Shown: piece by piece, positions 53,884-63,349 of the stretch | Layout: each line of letters begins with the position of its first letter | Position numbering within the stretch: position 1 is the stretch's first letter | Assembly: GCF_023100945.1 (NCBI RefSeq) | Contig: NZ_CP064689.1 | Span: 2,462,001 to 2,526,000, forward strand | Direction of reading: 5' to 3' | DNA from: Bradyrhizobium sp. 200 | GTDB lineage: Bacteria > Pseudomonadota > Alphaproteobacteria > Rhizobiales > Xanthobacteraceae | DNA length: 64,000 bases | The notes under the pieces: model-generated | Told to the model about the DNA's origin: nothing | Databases searched by the model: none | What the model saw: the letters and a program-made list of their open reading frames with translations, nothing else | Program-made: the position numbers and the translations under genes

Positions 53884-54808
53884 GCTGAAAGGCAAGACGG
53901 TCTACGTCGCCGGGCATCGCGGCATGGTCGGGTCTGCGCTGGTGCGCAGGCTGGCGGCGGAAAGCGTCGAACTGCTGACGGCGAGCCGCAGCGAGGCCGA
54001 TCTGCGCGACCAGGCCGCGGTCAACCGCTGGTTCGCCGCCAAGCATCCGCAGGTGGTGTTTCTGGCGGCCGCCAAGGTCGGCGGCATCGTCGCCAACAAC
54101 ACGCTGCGCGCCGAATTCCTCTACGATAATCTGGCGATTGCGGCGAATGTGATCCATGCGGCGCATGTCCATGGCGCCGAGAAGCTGATGTTCCTGGGCT
54201 CGTCCTGCATCTACCCCAAGCTGGCGCCGCAGCCGCTGCGCGAGGACAGCATGCTGACGGGGCCGCTGGAGCGGACCAACGAGCCCTATGCGATCGCCAA
54301 GATCGCCGGGATCAAGCTGGTGGAGGCCTATCGCAGCCAGTATGGCGCCGACTTCATCAATGTGATGCCGACCAATCTCTACGGAAGCGGCGACAATTAT
54401 CATCCCGAATACAGCCACGTCGTGGCAGCCCTGATCCGCCGCTTCCACGAAGCGAAGATGTCCGGCGCCGCGGAGGTCGCGGTCTGGGGTACCGGCAAGC
54501 CGCGGCGCGAATTCCTCTATGTCGACGATCTGGCGGACGCCTGCATCCACTTGATGAAGACCTATTCGAGCGATGAGCTGGTCAATATCGGCACCGGCGA
54601 GGACATCACGATCGCCGAATTCGCCCGCGTGGTCGCGGCCACCGTCGGCTATGCCGGCGAGATCAGTTTCGACACCTCGCGCCCGGACGGCACCCCGCGA
54701 AAACTGCTCGATGTCAGCCGCTTGGCCAAGCTCGGCTGGCGGGCCTCTACCTCGCTGGAGGAGGGCATCAGGCTCGCCTATCAGGCTTTCCTCAGCGAGA
54801 CGAAGTGA
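53864..54808 (+). CDS. fcl: GDP-L-fucose synthase
   Basis: 314 residues from the ATG at 53864. [17 protein letters not shown] cofactor loop, [30 protein letters not shown] and [16 protein letters not shown] are hallmarks. Epimerises C3 and C5 and reduces C4 to give GDP-L-fucose. Upstream reading frame belongs to gmd, so the internal ATG is the start. Confidence 0.95.
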   Translation: MASLPFELKGKTVYVAGHRGMVGSALVRRLAAESVELLTASRSEADLRDQAAVNRWFAAKHPQVVFLAAAKVGGIVANNTLRAEFLYDNLAIAANVIHAAHVHGAEKLMFLGSSCIYPKLAPQPLREDSMLTGPLERTNEPYAIAKIAGIKLVEAYRSQYGADFINVMPTNLYGSGDNYHPEYSHVVAALIRRFHEAKMSGAAEVAVWGTGKPRREFLYVDDLADACIHLMKTYSSDELVNIGTGEDITIAEFARVVAATVGYAGEISFDTSRPDGTPRKLLDVSRLAKLGWRASTSLEEGIRLAYQAFLSETK

Positions 54809-54932
54809 CGCGGTGAACCTTCTGCCTCCGGACTGAGAATATCTGTCGGTTTCACGACGCTCCACGGTCATAGCGTTTTCGAGCGAAGTGGATACCGGTT
54901 CGCGTCAAGAAACCGCGTCAAAAACAAGAATC

Positions 54933-54973
54933 TAGAGCCCGGTTCTGATTCAATCAGAACCGAAAAGGCTCTA
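54933..54973. repeat. Palindromic intergenic repeat
   Basis: TAGAGCC (54933-54939) pairs with GGCTCTA (54967-54973), and within it GGTTCTGATT (54941-54950) with AATCAGAACC (54952-54961) around a single base. It is part of a longer recurring unit that seems to begin near 54873 (GCGTTTTCGAGCGAAGTGGA). A family of such units is familiar from Bradyrhizobium. Lies between fcl and the Bug-type receptor gene. Confidence 0.6.
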
Positions 54974-55020
54974 GGATGCACCTAGGCGACCACAAGAGCC
55001 GCCAGTCCGTCGGAGGAAAC

Positions 55021-56001
55021 ATGAAGAAATTTCAGCGTCGTCAATTTTTGCAACTCGCAGCCGGTGCGGCTGTACTTCCCGCCACATCAGTGATCGCGAG
55101 CGCGCAGGCCTATCCCGCGCGGCCGGTTCGCATCGTGATCGGTTACACGCCCGGCGGCTCGGCCGACCTGACGGCGCGCCTGATGGGGCAGTGGCTGTCG
55201 GAAAAGCTCGGACAATCCTTTGTCATCGAGAACCGGCCGGGCGGCGGCACCAATATCGCGACTGAGCAGGCGCTGCGCGCCACGCCCGATGGCTACACGC
55301 TGCTGCTGGTCGCGCCGGCGAATGCGATCAACGCTACGCTCTACGACAAGCTGCCGTTCGATTTCATGAAGGAGATGGAGCCGATCGCGGGCATCATCCG
55401 CTTTCCCAACGTCGTGGTGGTGCATCCCTCATTGCCGATCAAGTCGATCCCTGAATTGATCGCCTACGCCAAGGCCAACCCCGGCAAGCTCAACATGGCG
55501 TCATCCGGCAACGGCTCGACGATCCACATGTCGGGCGAACTGTTCAAGATGCTGACCGGGATCAACATGCAGCACGTGCCTTACCGGGGCGGCGCGCCGG
55601 CGCTCACCGACATGCTCTCTGGGGTGATGCAGGTGATGTTCGACAATCTTCCAACCTGCGCCGAGCATGTCAAATCCGGCAAGCTGCGCGGGCTTGCGGT
55701 CACCAGCACGACCCGTTCCGATGTGCTGCCGGATCTGCCGACGGTTGCCGATTATCTGCCGGGCTATGAGGCGAGCGCCTGGTATGGCCTCGCGGCGCCG
55801 AAAGGCACGCCGCCTGATATCGTCGACAGGCTCAACAAGGCGGTCAACGAAATCCTCGCCGATCCCAAGGCCAAGGCGCGGTTCACCGAGATCGGCGCGA
55901 TATTGCTACCGGGCTCGGCCGCGGACTTCGGCAAGCTGGTGGCGGACGAAACCGAGAAATGGGGCAAGGTGGTCAAGTTCGCCGGCGCCAAGGTGGATTA
56001 G
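55021..56001 (+). CDS. Bug/TctC-family periplasmic solute receptor
   Basis: 326 residues; GGAGGAAAC precedes the ATG at 55021. A twin-arginine motif (RRQFLQLAAGA) indicates Tat export, with cleavage near ASAQA. Mature domain has VIGYTPGGSADLTARLMG, ENRPGGGTNIATE and the GGAPALTDMLSG loop of the family. Binds a carboxylate for a tripartite transporter or signalling; no TctA or TctB partner is seen here, which is common for these orphan receptors. Confidence 0.9.
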   Translation: MKKFQRRQFLQLAAGAAVLPATSVIASAQAYPARPVRIVIGYTPGGSADLTARLMGQWLSEKLGQSFVIENRPGGGTNIATEQALRATPDGYTLLLVAPANAINATLYDKLPFDFMKEMEPIAGIIRFPNVVVVHPSLPIKSIPELIAYAKANPGKLNMASSGNGSTIHMSGELFKMLTGINMQHVPYRGGAPALTDMLSGVMQVMFDNLPTCAEHVKSGKLRGLAVTSTTRSDVLPDLPTVADYLPGYEASAWYGLAAPKGTPPDIVDRLNKAVNEILADPKAKARFTEIGAILLPGSAADFGKLVADETEKWGKVVKFAGAKVD

Positions 56002-56843
56002 CTTCGCGGTGTGGCGCGCGGCGGATTTTTCGAAAGCGCCGCCGCCATCGCCGAGATCAGTGGCCGCATGAAGAACGCGTCCTCGGCGGGATAGATATCG
56101 GTGCGCAGGCCGTGCGACTTGAGTTCGTCCGATACGGCCGGTCCGACGGAAGCAATCGGCGTACGCTTGAGCCCATCGCGCAACCGCTCCTCACAACCTT
56201 GCGCCCGCGCGACCTCGATCAGGCGGCGGATCTGGCCGAGGTTGGTCAGCGCGATCGCGTCGATGCGGCCGGCCGCCATCTCGTCGATCGCGGCGATGAT
56301 ATTGGCGTCGGCGGCCTGCGCGTCATAGGCATAGGGCAGCACGGTATCGACCTCGGCGCCTTGCGCCCTGATCGCGCCGATCAGGACGCTGTGATCCTTG
56401 TCCGGGTAAAGCTGCAGGCCGAGGCGATGGCCGCCGAGATCGAGGCGCGACAGCATCTCGGCGATGCCTTCGGAGGTAGGCTTTTCCGTCGTCATCTGCG
56501 GTTCCAGCCCGATTTCGCGCAGCGCCTTGCCCGGTTTGGGGCCGCGGGCGAATTTGCGCGCCTTGCCGAGGGAGGCGACGAAGGCCTCTTCGGCACCCAT
56601 GCGGCGGACCACCTTCATCAGCCGGCGCAGGCCTTCGCCCGTCATCAGCACGACGTCGTCGAAGGGCTTTTCAATGCATCGCCCGATCCAGGCCTCGACC
56701 GGCGCCGGGTCCGGCGCGTCGTGGATGGTGAACATCGGACATTGCAGCACATCGGCGCCCTGCTCGGTGAGCAGGCGGGAAAACTGCGCTTCCTCGCGCG
56801 TTTCCAGGATCAGGATGCGGTAACCGTTCAATCTGTCAGCCAT
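55998..56843 (-). CDS. Uroporphyrinogen-III synthase-like protein
   Basis: 281 residues, HemD fold: NGYRILILETREEAQFSRLLTEQGADV, then DDVVLMTGEGLRRLMKVV and PIASVGPAVSDELKSHGL near the C-terminus. It may be a true HemD or a paralogue in a regulatory role. Start at 56843 preferred because the longer frame adds a low-complexity leader. Convergent with the Bug receptor gene, overlapping by four bases. Confidence 0.75.
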   Translation of the reverse strand: MADRLNGYRILILETREEAQFSRLLTEQGADVLQCPMFTIHDAPDPAPVEAWIGRCIEKPFDDVVLMTGEGLRRLMKVVRRMGAEEAFVASLGKARKFARGPKPGKALREIGLEPQMTTEKPTSEGIAEMLSRLDLGGHRLGLQLYPDKDHSVLIGAIRAQGAEVDTVLPYAYDAQAADANIIAAIDEMAAGRIDAIALTNLGQIRRLIEVARAQGCEERLRDGLKRTPIASVGPAVSDELKSHGLRTDIYPAEDAFFMRPLISAMAAALSKNPPRATPRS

Positions 56844-56983
56844 GATCTCGCTCCAACGCTTTTGCTTCGCGCTTTGTTCATCCTGACCCCGGTTTCCGGA
56901 TTGGCGCAAGCGCGTCCGCGGTGATAGAGCAGGGCCGCCAATCGCAGCTTCACCCTTTTGCCTGAATTGTAGTCAGTTTCGCC

Positions 56984-57847
56984 ATGCCCGATCACCAGTT
57001 CGTCCTGACCCTGTCCTGCCCGGATCGCCCCGGCATCGTCTCCGCGGTGTCGACCTTTCTCGCCCATAATGGGCAGAACATCCTGGACGCCCAGCAGTTC
57101 GATGACATTGAAACCGGGAAGTTCTTCATGCGGGTGGTGTTCACCGCCGCCGATCTCGCGGTCGAATTGCAGGCGCTGCAGACCGGCTTCACCGCGATCG
57201 CCGACCGCTTCGGCATGGACTGGCAGATGCGCGACCGCGCCAATCGCCGCCGCGTGATGCTGCTGGTCTCCAAGTCGGATCATTGCCTGGTCGATATCCT
57301 TTATCGCTGGCGCACCGGCGAACTCGAGATGATCCCGACCGCGATCGTTTCCAACCATCCGCGCGAGACCTACGGCTCTCTCGATTTCGGCGAGATCCCG
57401 TTTCACTACATGCCGGTCACAAAGGAGGCCAAGCGCGAGCAGGAAGACGCGGTCTGGAAGCTCGTGCAGGACAGCAAGACCGATCTCGTGGTGCTCGCGC
57501 GTTACATGCAGATCCTGTCGGACGAGATGTCGGCAAGACTGTCGGGACGCTGCATCAACATCCACCACTCGTTCCTGCCGGGCTTCAAGGGCGCGCGTCC
57601 CTATCACCAGGCCCATGAGCGCGGCGTCAAGCTGATTGGCGCCACCGCGCATTACGTCACCCGCGACCTCGACGAGGGCCCGATCATCGACCAGGACGTC
57701 GAGCGCATCAGCCACCGCGACACGCCGGAAGATCTGTCGCGCAAGGGCCGCGACATCGAGCGCCGCGTGCTGGCGCGCGCCATGCGTCATCACCTCGAGG
57801 ATCGCGTCATCCTCAACGGCCGCAAGACCGTGGTGTTCATGGACTAA
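56984..57847 (+). CDS. purU: Formyltetrahydrofolate deformylase
   Basis: 287 residues. Hydrolyses 10-formyl-THF to THF and formate. N-terminal ACT domain ([21 protein letters not shown]), C-terminal formyl-transferase fold with catalytic Asn-His-Asp in [19 protein letters not shown] and [12 protein letters not shown]. The last codons (KTVVFMD) have a second copy at about 60486-60507, suggesting an insertion at the gene's 3' end that leaves purU itself complete. Confidence 0.95.
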   Translation: MPDHQFVLTLSCPDRPGIVSAVSTFLAHNGQNILDAQQFDDIETGKFFMRVVFTAADLAVELQALQTGFTAIADRFGMDWQMRDRANRRRVMLLVSKSDHCLVDILYRWRTGELEMIPTAIVSNHPRETYGSLDFGEIPFHYMPVTKEAKREQEDAVWKLVQDSKTDLVVLARYMQILSDEMSARLSGRCINIHHSFLPGFKGARPYHQAHERGVKLIGATAHYVTRDLDEGPIIDQDVERISHRDTPEDLSRKGRDIERRVLARAMRHHLEDRVILNGRKTVVFMD

Positions 57848-58703
57848 ACACTTTATCGAAGTCTGGATTGAAGCGCCTCGGATTCCAGCCGAAGTCTTGT
57901 GCCGCAGGTGCAGAATCGAAGGTCATGTCTTTGATCATGCGAAGACCCATGGCGACGTTTGCGCCCGGGAAAAGCGGCTTCGCGAAGAAGAACAGGGCTC
58001 TCCACAGAAATGCGGGCACGGAGATCGTGCGTCGTGGCAGCCGCAGGCCATCAAAAATTCGACCTATCATCTCGTTGTAGGTAAGCGTCTCTCCGCCAGG
58101 CAGAGAATATGTCCTGTTGGCGGCCAAGGTGCTTGATGCTGCGGAGATGGCAGCGATCGCCAGGTCCTCGGCATGCACGGGCTGCCGTAACCCGGGGGCT
58201 CCACCGACGAGCAACATGAAGCCGAACCGGCGGATCAGGCGCGACAGCGGGGTAATATTGGTGTCGCGTCCTTCGGCATAGATCAGGGTTGGCCTCAGGA
58301 TGGTCCACTCCACGCCTCGGCCTTCACACGTGGTTCGGATCCTTTGCTCGGCGTCGGCGAGCTTTCCGATCAAATCTCTTTCTGCTGCGAGCTCGGAATC
58401 CTGTTTTGTGACGACGCTCGTCGAACTGAATACAACAATTCGCTTCAATGAAGGGCTTATCAAGCTGGGAAGATTGTTGGCAAGGAGAACAGGGTCGGCG
58501 GTACAGTAAAGGGTCGCGAACTGCGGCAGCTCCAGCGTATCGGGCCGTTCCAGATCACCACGAATCCAGCGAATAGATTTGCTGGAGTGTGGCGACCTCG
58601 ACAGGGCGAATGGATAGTGGCCGTTGCGCCGAAGGTGTTCGACAATATAGCTGCCGACGACGCCCGTGCCGCCTATTACCAAGCTCACTTCTTGCTCTGT
58701 CAC
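57837..58703 (-). CDS. Atypical SDR (NAD-dependent epimerase/dehydratase family)
   Basis: 288 residues. Cofactor loop [16 protein letters not shown]. The middle has [21 protein letters not shown] where a catalytic Tyr-x3-Lys would lie; the Tyr is absent, as in atypical SDRs. The gene is convergent with purU and its last three codons and stop (57837-57847) are read from the complement of the purU tail. It is divergent from the next SDR gene. Probably a sugar-nucleotide tailoring enzyme or a regulator-like paralogue. Confidence 0.7.
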   Translation of the reverse strand: MTEQEVSLVIGGTGVVGSYIVEHLRRNGHYPFALSRSPHSSKSIRWIRGDLERPDTLELPQFATLYCTADPVLLANNLPSLISPSLKRIVVFSSTSVVTKQDSELAAERDLIGKLADAEQRIRTTCEGRGVEWTILRPTLIYAEGRDTNITPLSRLIRRFGFMLLVGGAPGLRQPVHAEDLAIAAISAASSTLAANRTYSLPGGETLTYNEMIGRIFDGLRLPRRTISVPAFLWRALFFFAKPLFPGANVAMGLRMIKDMTFDSAPAAQDFGWNPRRFNPDFDKVFSP

Positions 58704-58956
58704 GTCTGCCGCGCTCTAGTTCCGTGCTGCAATCAGACTCATACGTCGTGGCGGGCCCAAAGGAGTTCCGTTGGCTTGTCCCAAGCACCCTGCGGGGCAA
58801 AGCGTGTGGTCCGCTTTGATATATTTGTTGTCTCGTCTAGCTATTATGTTCCGGATCGACCATTTTCGCTAACATTTCCTGATTCAAGGGGTTTCTGTTG
58901 ATTGTCATGTTTGTGTATAGAAACTACCAGAAGGTTTGGTTCGGGCTCACTACAAC

Positions 58957-59895
58957 ATGAAGTTTCGAATACTTGTCACCGGTTCTTCCGGCTTTGTCGG
59001 CTCATCCGTCGTATCCGCATTGGCGGAAGACGGGCACTATGTGCGTGCAGCGTCGCGAAGGCCTGACAAGAGAGTGAACGAGCGGGTTGAATGGGTTCAA
59101 TTGCCCGATCTAAGGAACGAAATCGACTGGAATCCATTCGTCGCAGACATGGACTTCGTGATCCATCTGGCGGCCAATGCCCATCGTAATCTGCAGGATA
59201 CAGACGAATATCTGGCCGTGAATCTTTTCTCCACCATGAATCTTGCGCACACTTGCCGGCGCCAGACGGTGAAGCGTTTGATCTTCGCATCGTCGATTGG
59301 CGCGCAAACAGGCCCGATCGCCGATCACATCGTAACGGAAGCCGACGAACCAAGACCGATGACTGCCTACGACCGGGCAAAGCTCGCTGCGGAAGAAGCA
59401 ATCAAGTGTTCGGCCGTACCGCACACTATTTTGAGGCCGGTCGTAGTGTATGGTCCGGGTGCCAAGGCCAACATTGCATCGCTCATGCGAATTTCGGCAT
59501 TCCCCTTGCCGCTGCCTTTGGGAGCGTTCAAGAACCAGCGGTCTCTCCTTGCCCTTGATAATCTCGTGCAGGCGGTTCGGTTTTGCATAGCCAATCCGGA
59601 GACGATTAATCAGACGTATATCGTTTGCGATCGCGAGCCCATCAGTCTGGCAGACATGATTGCGACGCTGCGCAGAGCTGCCGGAAAATCGCCGATGCTC
59701 ATTTCGGTTCCGCCATTTGTCTTCAAGAGCATGGTTTCTCTGGCGGGGAGGTCCGCACTTTGGGATCGAATGGGTGGAGAACTGGTGGCAAGCTCAGCGA
59801 AGCTGCAGGGAGCCGGCTGGTCTCCTCCAATCGAGACCAGGGCCGGTCTTGGCGCGATGATGAAGGCGACGTTGGCTTGCGATCGAGTTGGCTAG
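58957..59895 (+). CDS. UDP-sugar 4-reductase/epimerase, WbpV/WreQ-like
   Basis: 312 residues from the ATG at 58957. RILVTGSSGFVGSSVVSALAE, FVIHLAANAHR, ASSIGAQTG and TAYDRAKLAAEEAIK fit the SDR group that reduces the 4-keto group of UDP-2-acetamido-2,6-dideoxyhexulose (WbpV, WreQ) to QuiNAc or FucNAc. The initiating transferase follows four bases later, a pairing known from rhizobial and Pseudomonas O-antigen loci. Preceded by 253 bases that are AT-rich and may carry its promoter. Confidence 0.78.
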   Translation: MKFRILVTGSSGFVGSSVVSALAEDGHYVRAASRRPDKRVNERVEWVQLPDLRNEIDWNPFVADMDFVIHLAANAHRNLQDTDEYLAVNLFSTMNLAHTCRRQTVKRLIFASSIGAQTGPIADHIVTEADEPRPMTAYDRAKLAAEEAIKCSAVPHTILRPVVVYGPGAKANIASLMRISAFPLPLPLGAFKNQRSLLALDNLVQAVRFCIANPETINQTYIVCDREPISLADMIATLRRAAGKSPMLISVPPFVFKSMVSLAGRSALWDRMGGELVASSAKLQGAGWSPPIETRAGLGAMMKATLACDRVG

Positions 59896-59898
59896 CAG

Positions 59899-60453
59899 AT
59901 GAAAAGAGCGTTCGATATCGTGGTTTGCGCCAGCTCGCTGTTGATCCTCTGGCCGTTTCTTTTGCTGGTCGTCGTTGCTATTCGGATTCAAAGTCCGGGC
60001 AGGGCGATATTCTCGCAGGTTCGAGTTGGGAAGCACGGCCACCCGTTTACCTGCTATAAATTGCGGACGATGCATTTGGGAACTGCGAGCCTTCCGACCC
60101 ACCAGGTGAAGGCATCTGCAGTGACCGCGCTTGGCGAATATCTCCGTCGCTTCAAAATGGATGAACTGCCGCAGCTTTGGAATGTGTTGACTGGCGACAT
60201 GAGTCTGGTGGGGCCTCGGCCGTGCTTGCCATCTCAAACCGAACTCATCGCCGCGCGGCAGCAGCTCGGTGTGTTCGAGTTACGGCCTGGCATAACGGGA
60301 TTAGCTCAAGTCAAAGGCGTCGATATGTCCGATCCGACTCGCCTGGCCGAGATCGACGCGCGATATGTCCGTACACAAAGCATGATGGGCGACTTGAAGC
60401 TGATATGGGCGACGCTGCGAGGGCAAGGCGTAGGTATCGATCAGGTTCGCTGA
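59899..60453 (+). CDS. Small monotopic phosphoglycosyl transferase (initiating enzyme)
   Basis: 184 residues. One N-terminal re-entrant hydrophobic helix (FDIVVCASSLLILWPFLLLVVVAIR) and the catalytic core KHGHPFTCYKLRTMH, FKMDELPQLWNVLTGDMSLVGPRP carrying the Asp-Glu pair. Transfers a sugar-1-phosphate from UDP-sugar to undecaprenyl phosphate, starting the repeat unit. It is the only initiating enzyme seen in the window and would serve the polysaccharide locus at 1-41.8 kb. Confidence 0.9.
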   Translation: MKRAFDIVVCASSLLILWPFLLLVVVAIRIQSPGRAIFSQVRVGKHGHPFTCYKLRTMHLGTASLPTHQVKASAVTALGEYLRRFKMDELPQLWNVLTGDMSLVGPRPCLPSQTELIAARQQLGVFELRPGITGLAQVKGVDMSDPTRLAEIDARYVRTQSMMGDLKLIWATLRGQGVGIDQVR

Positions 60454-60485
60454 ACGAACGTGACGAATCCTGAGATTGCTTCAAA

Positions 60486-60507
60486 GGTCGTGGTGTTCAT
60501 GGATTGA
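60486..60507 (+). pseudogene. Second copy of the purU 3' end
   Basis: The frame reads KVVVFMD-stop; purU ends KTVVFMD-stop at 57826-57847. Fifteen bases (57829-57843 and 60489-60503) are identical, with further matches on both sides. The copy is not joined to any coding region upstream, so it is most simply the original purU terminus left behind, or a duplicate target site, at the right edge of an insertion. Confidence 0.6.
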
Positions 60508-60524
60508 AGGGGCATCCCCCCGCG

Positions 60525-60806
60525 TTACCGGGCCCCATCCTGCTGCGATGAAGGCGCGGGCTTGGTTTCCTCGCCCCGTTCGGAGGCCGGCAGCAGGCGC
60601 TTGCGCTCGCGCTCCCGCATGTACTCGTCGTATTTCGCGGTGCCGGGGCGGGGCGGCGCGTCCGCCGGCAGTCCGCCGATCGCTGCCGGAATGGCGTCGC
60701 TGACACCGGCCGCAAGCTTCTCGTTGATGGTGCCACAGCCGCTCAGGCCGCAGCCCGCGAGGGCAACAGTGATGATCGTGACAATATGGCGCGCGCTGGT
60801 CGGCAT
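60525..60806 (-). CDS. Small predicted lipoprotein
   Basis: 93 residues from the ATG at 60806. Signal peptide HIVTIITVALAGCGLSGC with two possible lipobox cysteines, C19 and C24. The mature part is short, charged and Pro-rich (MRERERKRLLPASERGEE). No known function. Before insertion of the neighbouring genes it would have been the convergent neighbour of purU. Confidence 0.65.
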   Translation of the reverse strand: MPTSARHIVTIITVALAGCGLSGCGTINEKLAAGVSDAIPAAIGGLPADAPPRPGTAKYDEYMRERERKRLLPASERGEETKPAPSSQQDGAR

Positions 60807-61158
60807 TGGCAGAATGTACAACCTGACCCTTTAAGGATGATGGATTTAGGGCGCCGCCTCCGGGAACGGGAGGGCGGTCGCTTCTTGTTGACAGAACCAT
60901 TTTATTTGTACATTTGTACAATTAAGCGGTGTTGGGGGCGCGAGGCAGTAATATCGCACTATAATACCGTCGTATAATCCACGACAGTTTCGGTTCCCGC
61001 GGCAATCTTTGCCGGAGCACGCCAATGGTCCGATTGACAAAAGGGCATCGGGGGACGCCATGTTGCCGCGCTACCCGGCCGAAAAATCTGGGTTATGGTG
61101 AGATCAAGGGCCGGGGACTCGGTTCGAGGCACAAGGCCGATCAGGGGGAGGAATGTTC
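60807..61158 (+). promoter_or_regulatory. Divergent intergenic region with candidate operator (palindrome 60906-60921)
   Basis: TTGTAC-ATTT-GTACAA at 60906-60921 is a perfect six-base dyad. A lone TGTACAA half-site occurs at 60815-60821. Two TATAAT sequences at 60960-60965 and 60973-60978 could be -10 boxes, but no matching -35 is obvious. The region should carry the promoters of both the lipoprotein and the following ABC transporter operon; the dyad is of a kind used by GntR-type repressors, which is only a resemblance. Confidence 0.45.
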
Positions 61159-62331
61159 ATGTCTATTCGCAATCACATATTGCTGGCCGCAGGTTCCGTC
61201 GCCGGGATGCTGGCGTTCGCACCGGCCCACGCCCAGGAGACCGTCAAGATCGGCTTGATCCTGCCGATGACCGGCGGCCAGGCGTCGACCGGCAAGCAGA
61301 TCGACAACGCGGTCAAGCTCTACATGCAGCAGAACGGCGACACCGTCGCCGGCAAGAAGATCGAAGTCATCCTCAAGGATGACGCGGCGGTTCCCGACAA
61401 CACCAAGCGCCTGGCGCAGGAACTGATCGTCAACGACAAGGTCAGTTTCATCGCGGGCTTTGGCGTGACGCCGGCAGCCCTTGCCGCCGCGCCGCTGGCG
61501 ACGCAGGCCAAGGTTCCGGAAATCGTGATGGCGGCGGGCACCTCGATCATAACAGAGCGTTCGCCCTATATCGTCCGCACCTCCTTCACGCTGGCGCAGT
61601 CGTCGACCATCATCGGTGACTGGGCCGCGAAGAACGGCATCAAGAAGGTCGCGACGCTGACCTCCGACTATGCGCCCGGCAACGACGCCCTGAACTTCTT
61701 CAAGCAGAACTTCACCGCCGGCGGCGGCGAGATCGTCGAAGAGGTGAAGGTGCCGCTGCAAAACCCTGATTTCGCACCGTTTCTGCAGCGCATGAAGGAC
61801 TCCAAGCCCGACGCCGTGTTCGTGTTCGTGCCGGCGGGACAGGGCGGCAACTTCATGAAGCAATATGCCGAACGCGGGCTCGACAAGTCCGGCATCAAGG
61901 TGATCGGCCCCGGCGACGTGATGGACGACGACCTGCTCAACGGCATGGGCGATGCGGCGCTCGGCACGGTCACCGCGCATCTCTATTCCGCGGCCCATCC
62001 CTCGGCCGCCAACAAGGAATTCGTCGCCGCCTACAAGAAGGCTTTCGGCTCGCGCCCGGGCTTCATGGCGGTCGGCGGCTATGACGGCATCCGCCTGATC
62101 TACGAGGCGCTGAAGAAGACTGGCGGCAAGACCGACGGCGATGCGCTGATCGAGGCGATGAAGGGCATGAAGTGGGAAAGCCCGCGCGGTCCGATCTCGA
62201 TCGATCCGGAAACCCGCGACATCGTGCAGAACATCTACATCCGCAAGGTCGAGAAGGTCGACGGCGAACTCTACAACGTCGAATTCGCGACCTTCGAGGC
62301 GGTGAAGGATTCCGGCAAGACGAAGAAGTGA
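61159..62331 (+). CDS. ABC transporter branched-chain-type substrate receptor (LivK family)
   Basis: 390 residues from the ATG at 61159; GGAGG ends seven bases before it, whereas the ATG at 61153 directly abuts the ribosome site. Signal peptide cleaves near APAHAQ. Mature domain starts ETVKIGLILPMTGGQASTGKQ and has GKKIEVILKDDAAVPDNTKRLAQEL, typical of Peripla_BP_6 receptors. First gene of a second Liv-type operon; distinct from the receptor at 45355. Confidence 0.9.
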   Translation: MSIRNHILLAAGSVAGMLAFAPAHAQETVKIGLILPMTGGQASTGKQIDNAVKLYMQQNGDTVAGKKIEVILKDDAAVPDNTKRLAQELIVNDKVSFIAGFGVTPAALAAAPLATQAKVPEIVMAAGTSIITERSPYIVRTSFTLAQSSTIIGDWAAKNGIKKVATLTSDYAPGNDALNFFKQNFTAGGGEIVEEVKVPLQNPDFAPFLQRMKDSKPDAVFVFVPAGQGGNFMKQYAERGLDKSGIKVIGPGDVMDDDLLNGMGDAALGTVTAHLYSAAHPSAANKEFVAAYKKAFGSRPGFMAVGGYDGIRLIYEALKKTGGKTDGDALIEAMKGMKWESPRGPISIDPETRDIVQNIYIRKVEKVDGELYNVEFATFEAVKDSGKTKK

Positions 62332-62340
62332 CGCGGAAAG

Positions 62341-62443
62341 CGTCATTCCGGGGCGCATCGAAGATGCGAACTATGGTGCGCAATTGCGCACCTGAGAATC
62401 TCGAGATTCCGGGTCTGGTCCTTCGGACCATCCCGGAATGACG
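62341..62443. repeat. Palindromic intergenic repeat with 12-base arms
   Basis: CGTCATTCCGGG (62341-62352) and CCCGGAATGACG (62432-62443) are exact reverse complements, and an inner hairpin GGTCC-TTC-GGACC is near 62417. I recall units of this kind (ending CCCGGAATGACG) as very common in Bradyrhizobium. Sits between the receptor gene and livH, inside the operon. Confidence 0.7.
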
Positions 62444-62472
62444 GGCTCCATTTAGAGGCTCAGCCCCATCCC

Positions 62473-63342
62473 ATGACCACGCTCTTCACCATCCTGTTCG
62501 ACGGTGTCGCCTACGGCATGCTGCTGTTCGTGCTCGCCTGCGGGCTGGCGGTGACGCTGGGGCTGATGAATTTCGTCAATCTGGCCCACGGCGCCTTCGC
62601 CATGACCGGCGGCTACATCTGCGCGGTATTGGTCAATAATTCCGGCTGGCCGTTTTTCACCGCGCTTCCGCTCGCCTTTGTCTCGGCCGCCGCGATCGGC
62701 GTCGCACTGGAGCGCACGCTCTACCGCCACCTTTACACCCGCAGCCACCTCGACCAGGTGCTGTTCACCATCGGCCTGACCTTCATGTCGGTGGCGGCGG
62801 TCGACTACGTCATGGGATCGTCGCGGATCTTCATCAAGCTGCCGGCGGCGCTCGAAGGCCAGTTCGATTTCTTCGGCGTCGGCATTGGCCGCTACCGGCT
62901 GATGATCATCGTGATCTGCGGTCTGCTCACGGTGGCGCTGCAATTGATCCTGGCGAAAACTCGCTTTGGCAGCCGCCTGCGCGCAGCCGTCGATGATCCC
63001 CGCGCGGCAAGCGGCCTCGGCATCAACGTGCCGCAGGTGTTCGCCTTCACCTTCGCCTTCGGCTGCGGCCTTGCGGGCCTTGGCGGCGCGCTGAGCGCCG
63101 AGATCCTCGGGCTCGACCCGTATTTTCCGCTGAAGTTCATGATCTACTTTCTGATCGTGGTCACCGTCGGCGGTTCCTCCAGCATCACCGGGCCGTTCCT
63201 CGCTTCGCTATTGCTCGGCATCGGCGACGTCGCCGGCAAATATTACGTGCCGAAGATGGGCCCGTTCGTCATCTACACCATCATGATCGTGATCCTGATC
63301 TGGCGTCCGAACGGCCTGTTCGGCCGCACCGCTGCGCGATGA
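62473..63342 (+). CDS. livH: ABC transporter permease LivH (second system)
   Basis: 289 residues with about eight hydrophobic segments. LFDGVAYGMLLFVLACGLAVTLGLMNFVNLAHGAF is the LivH signature; DDPRAASGLGINVPQVFAFTFAFGCGLAGLGGAL is the coupling loop. Paired with the following LivM. The palindromic repeat lies just upstream. Confidence 0.93.
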   Translation: MTTLFTILFDGVAYGMLLFVLACGLAVTLGLMNFVNLAHGAFAMTGGYICAVLVNNSGWPFFTALPLAFVSAAAIGVALERTLYRHLYTRSHLDQVLFTIGLTFMSVAAVDYVMGSSRIFIKLPAALEGQFDFFGVGIGRYRLMIIVICGLLTVALQLILAKTRFGSRLRAAVDDPRAASGLGINVPQVFAFTFAFGCGLAGLGGALSAEILGLDPYFPLKFMIYFLIVVTVGGSSSITGPFLASLLLGIGDVAGKYYVPKMGPFVIYTIMIVILIWRPNGLFGRTAAR

Positions 63343-63349
63343 GCCTACG

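Noticed and set aside
58880..58920. Promoter-like TATAGA near 58915 ahead of the WbpV-like gene
   Set aside because: The nearest -35 candidates have poor sequence or spacing; only the AT-richness supports a promoter here.
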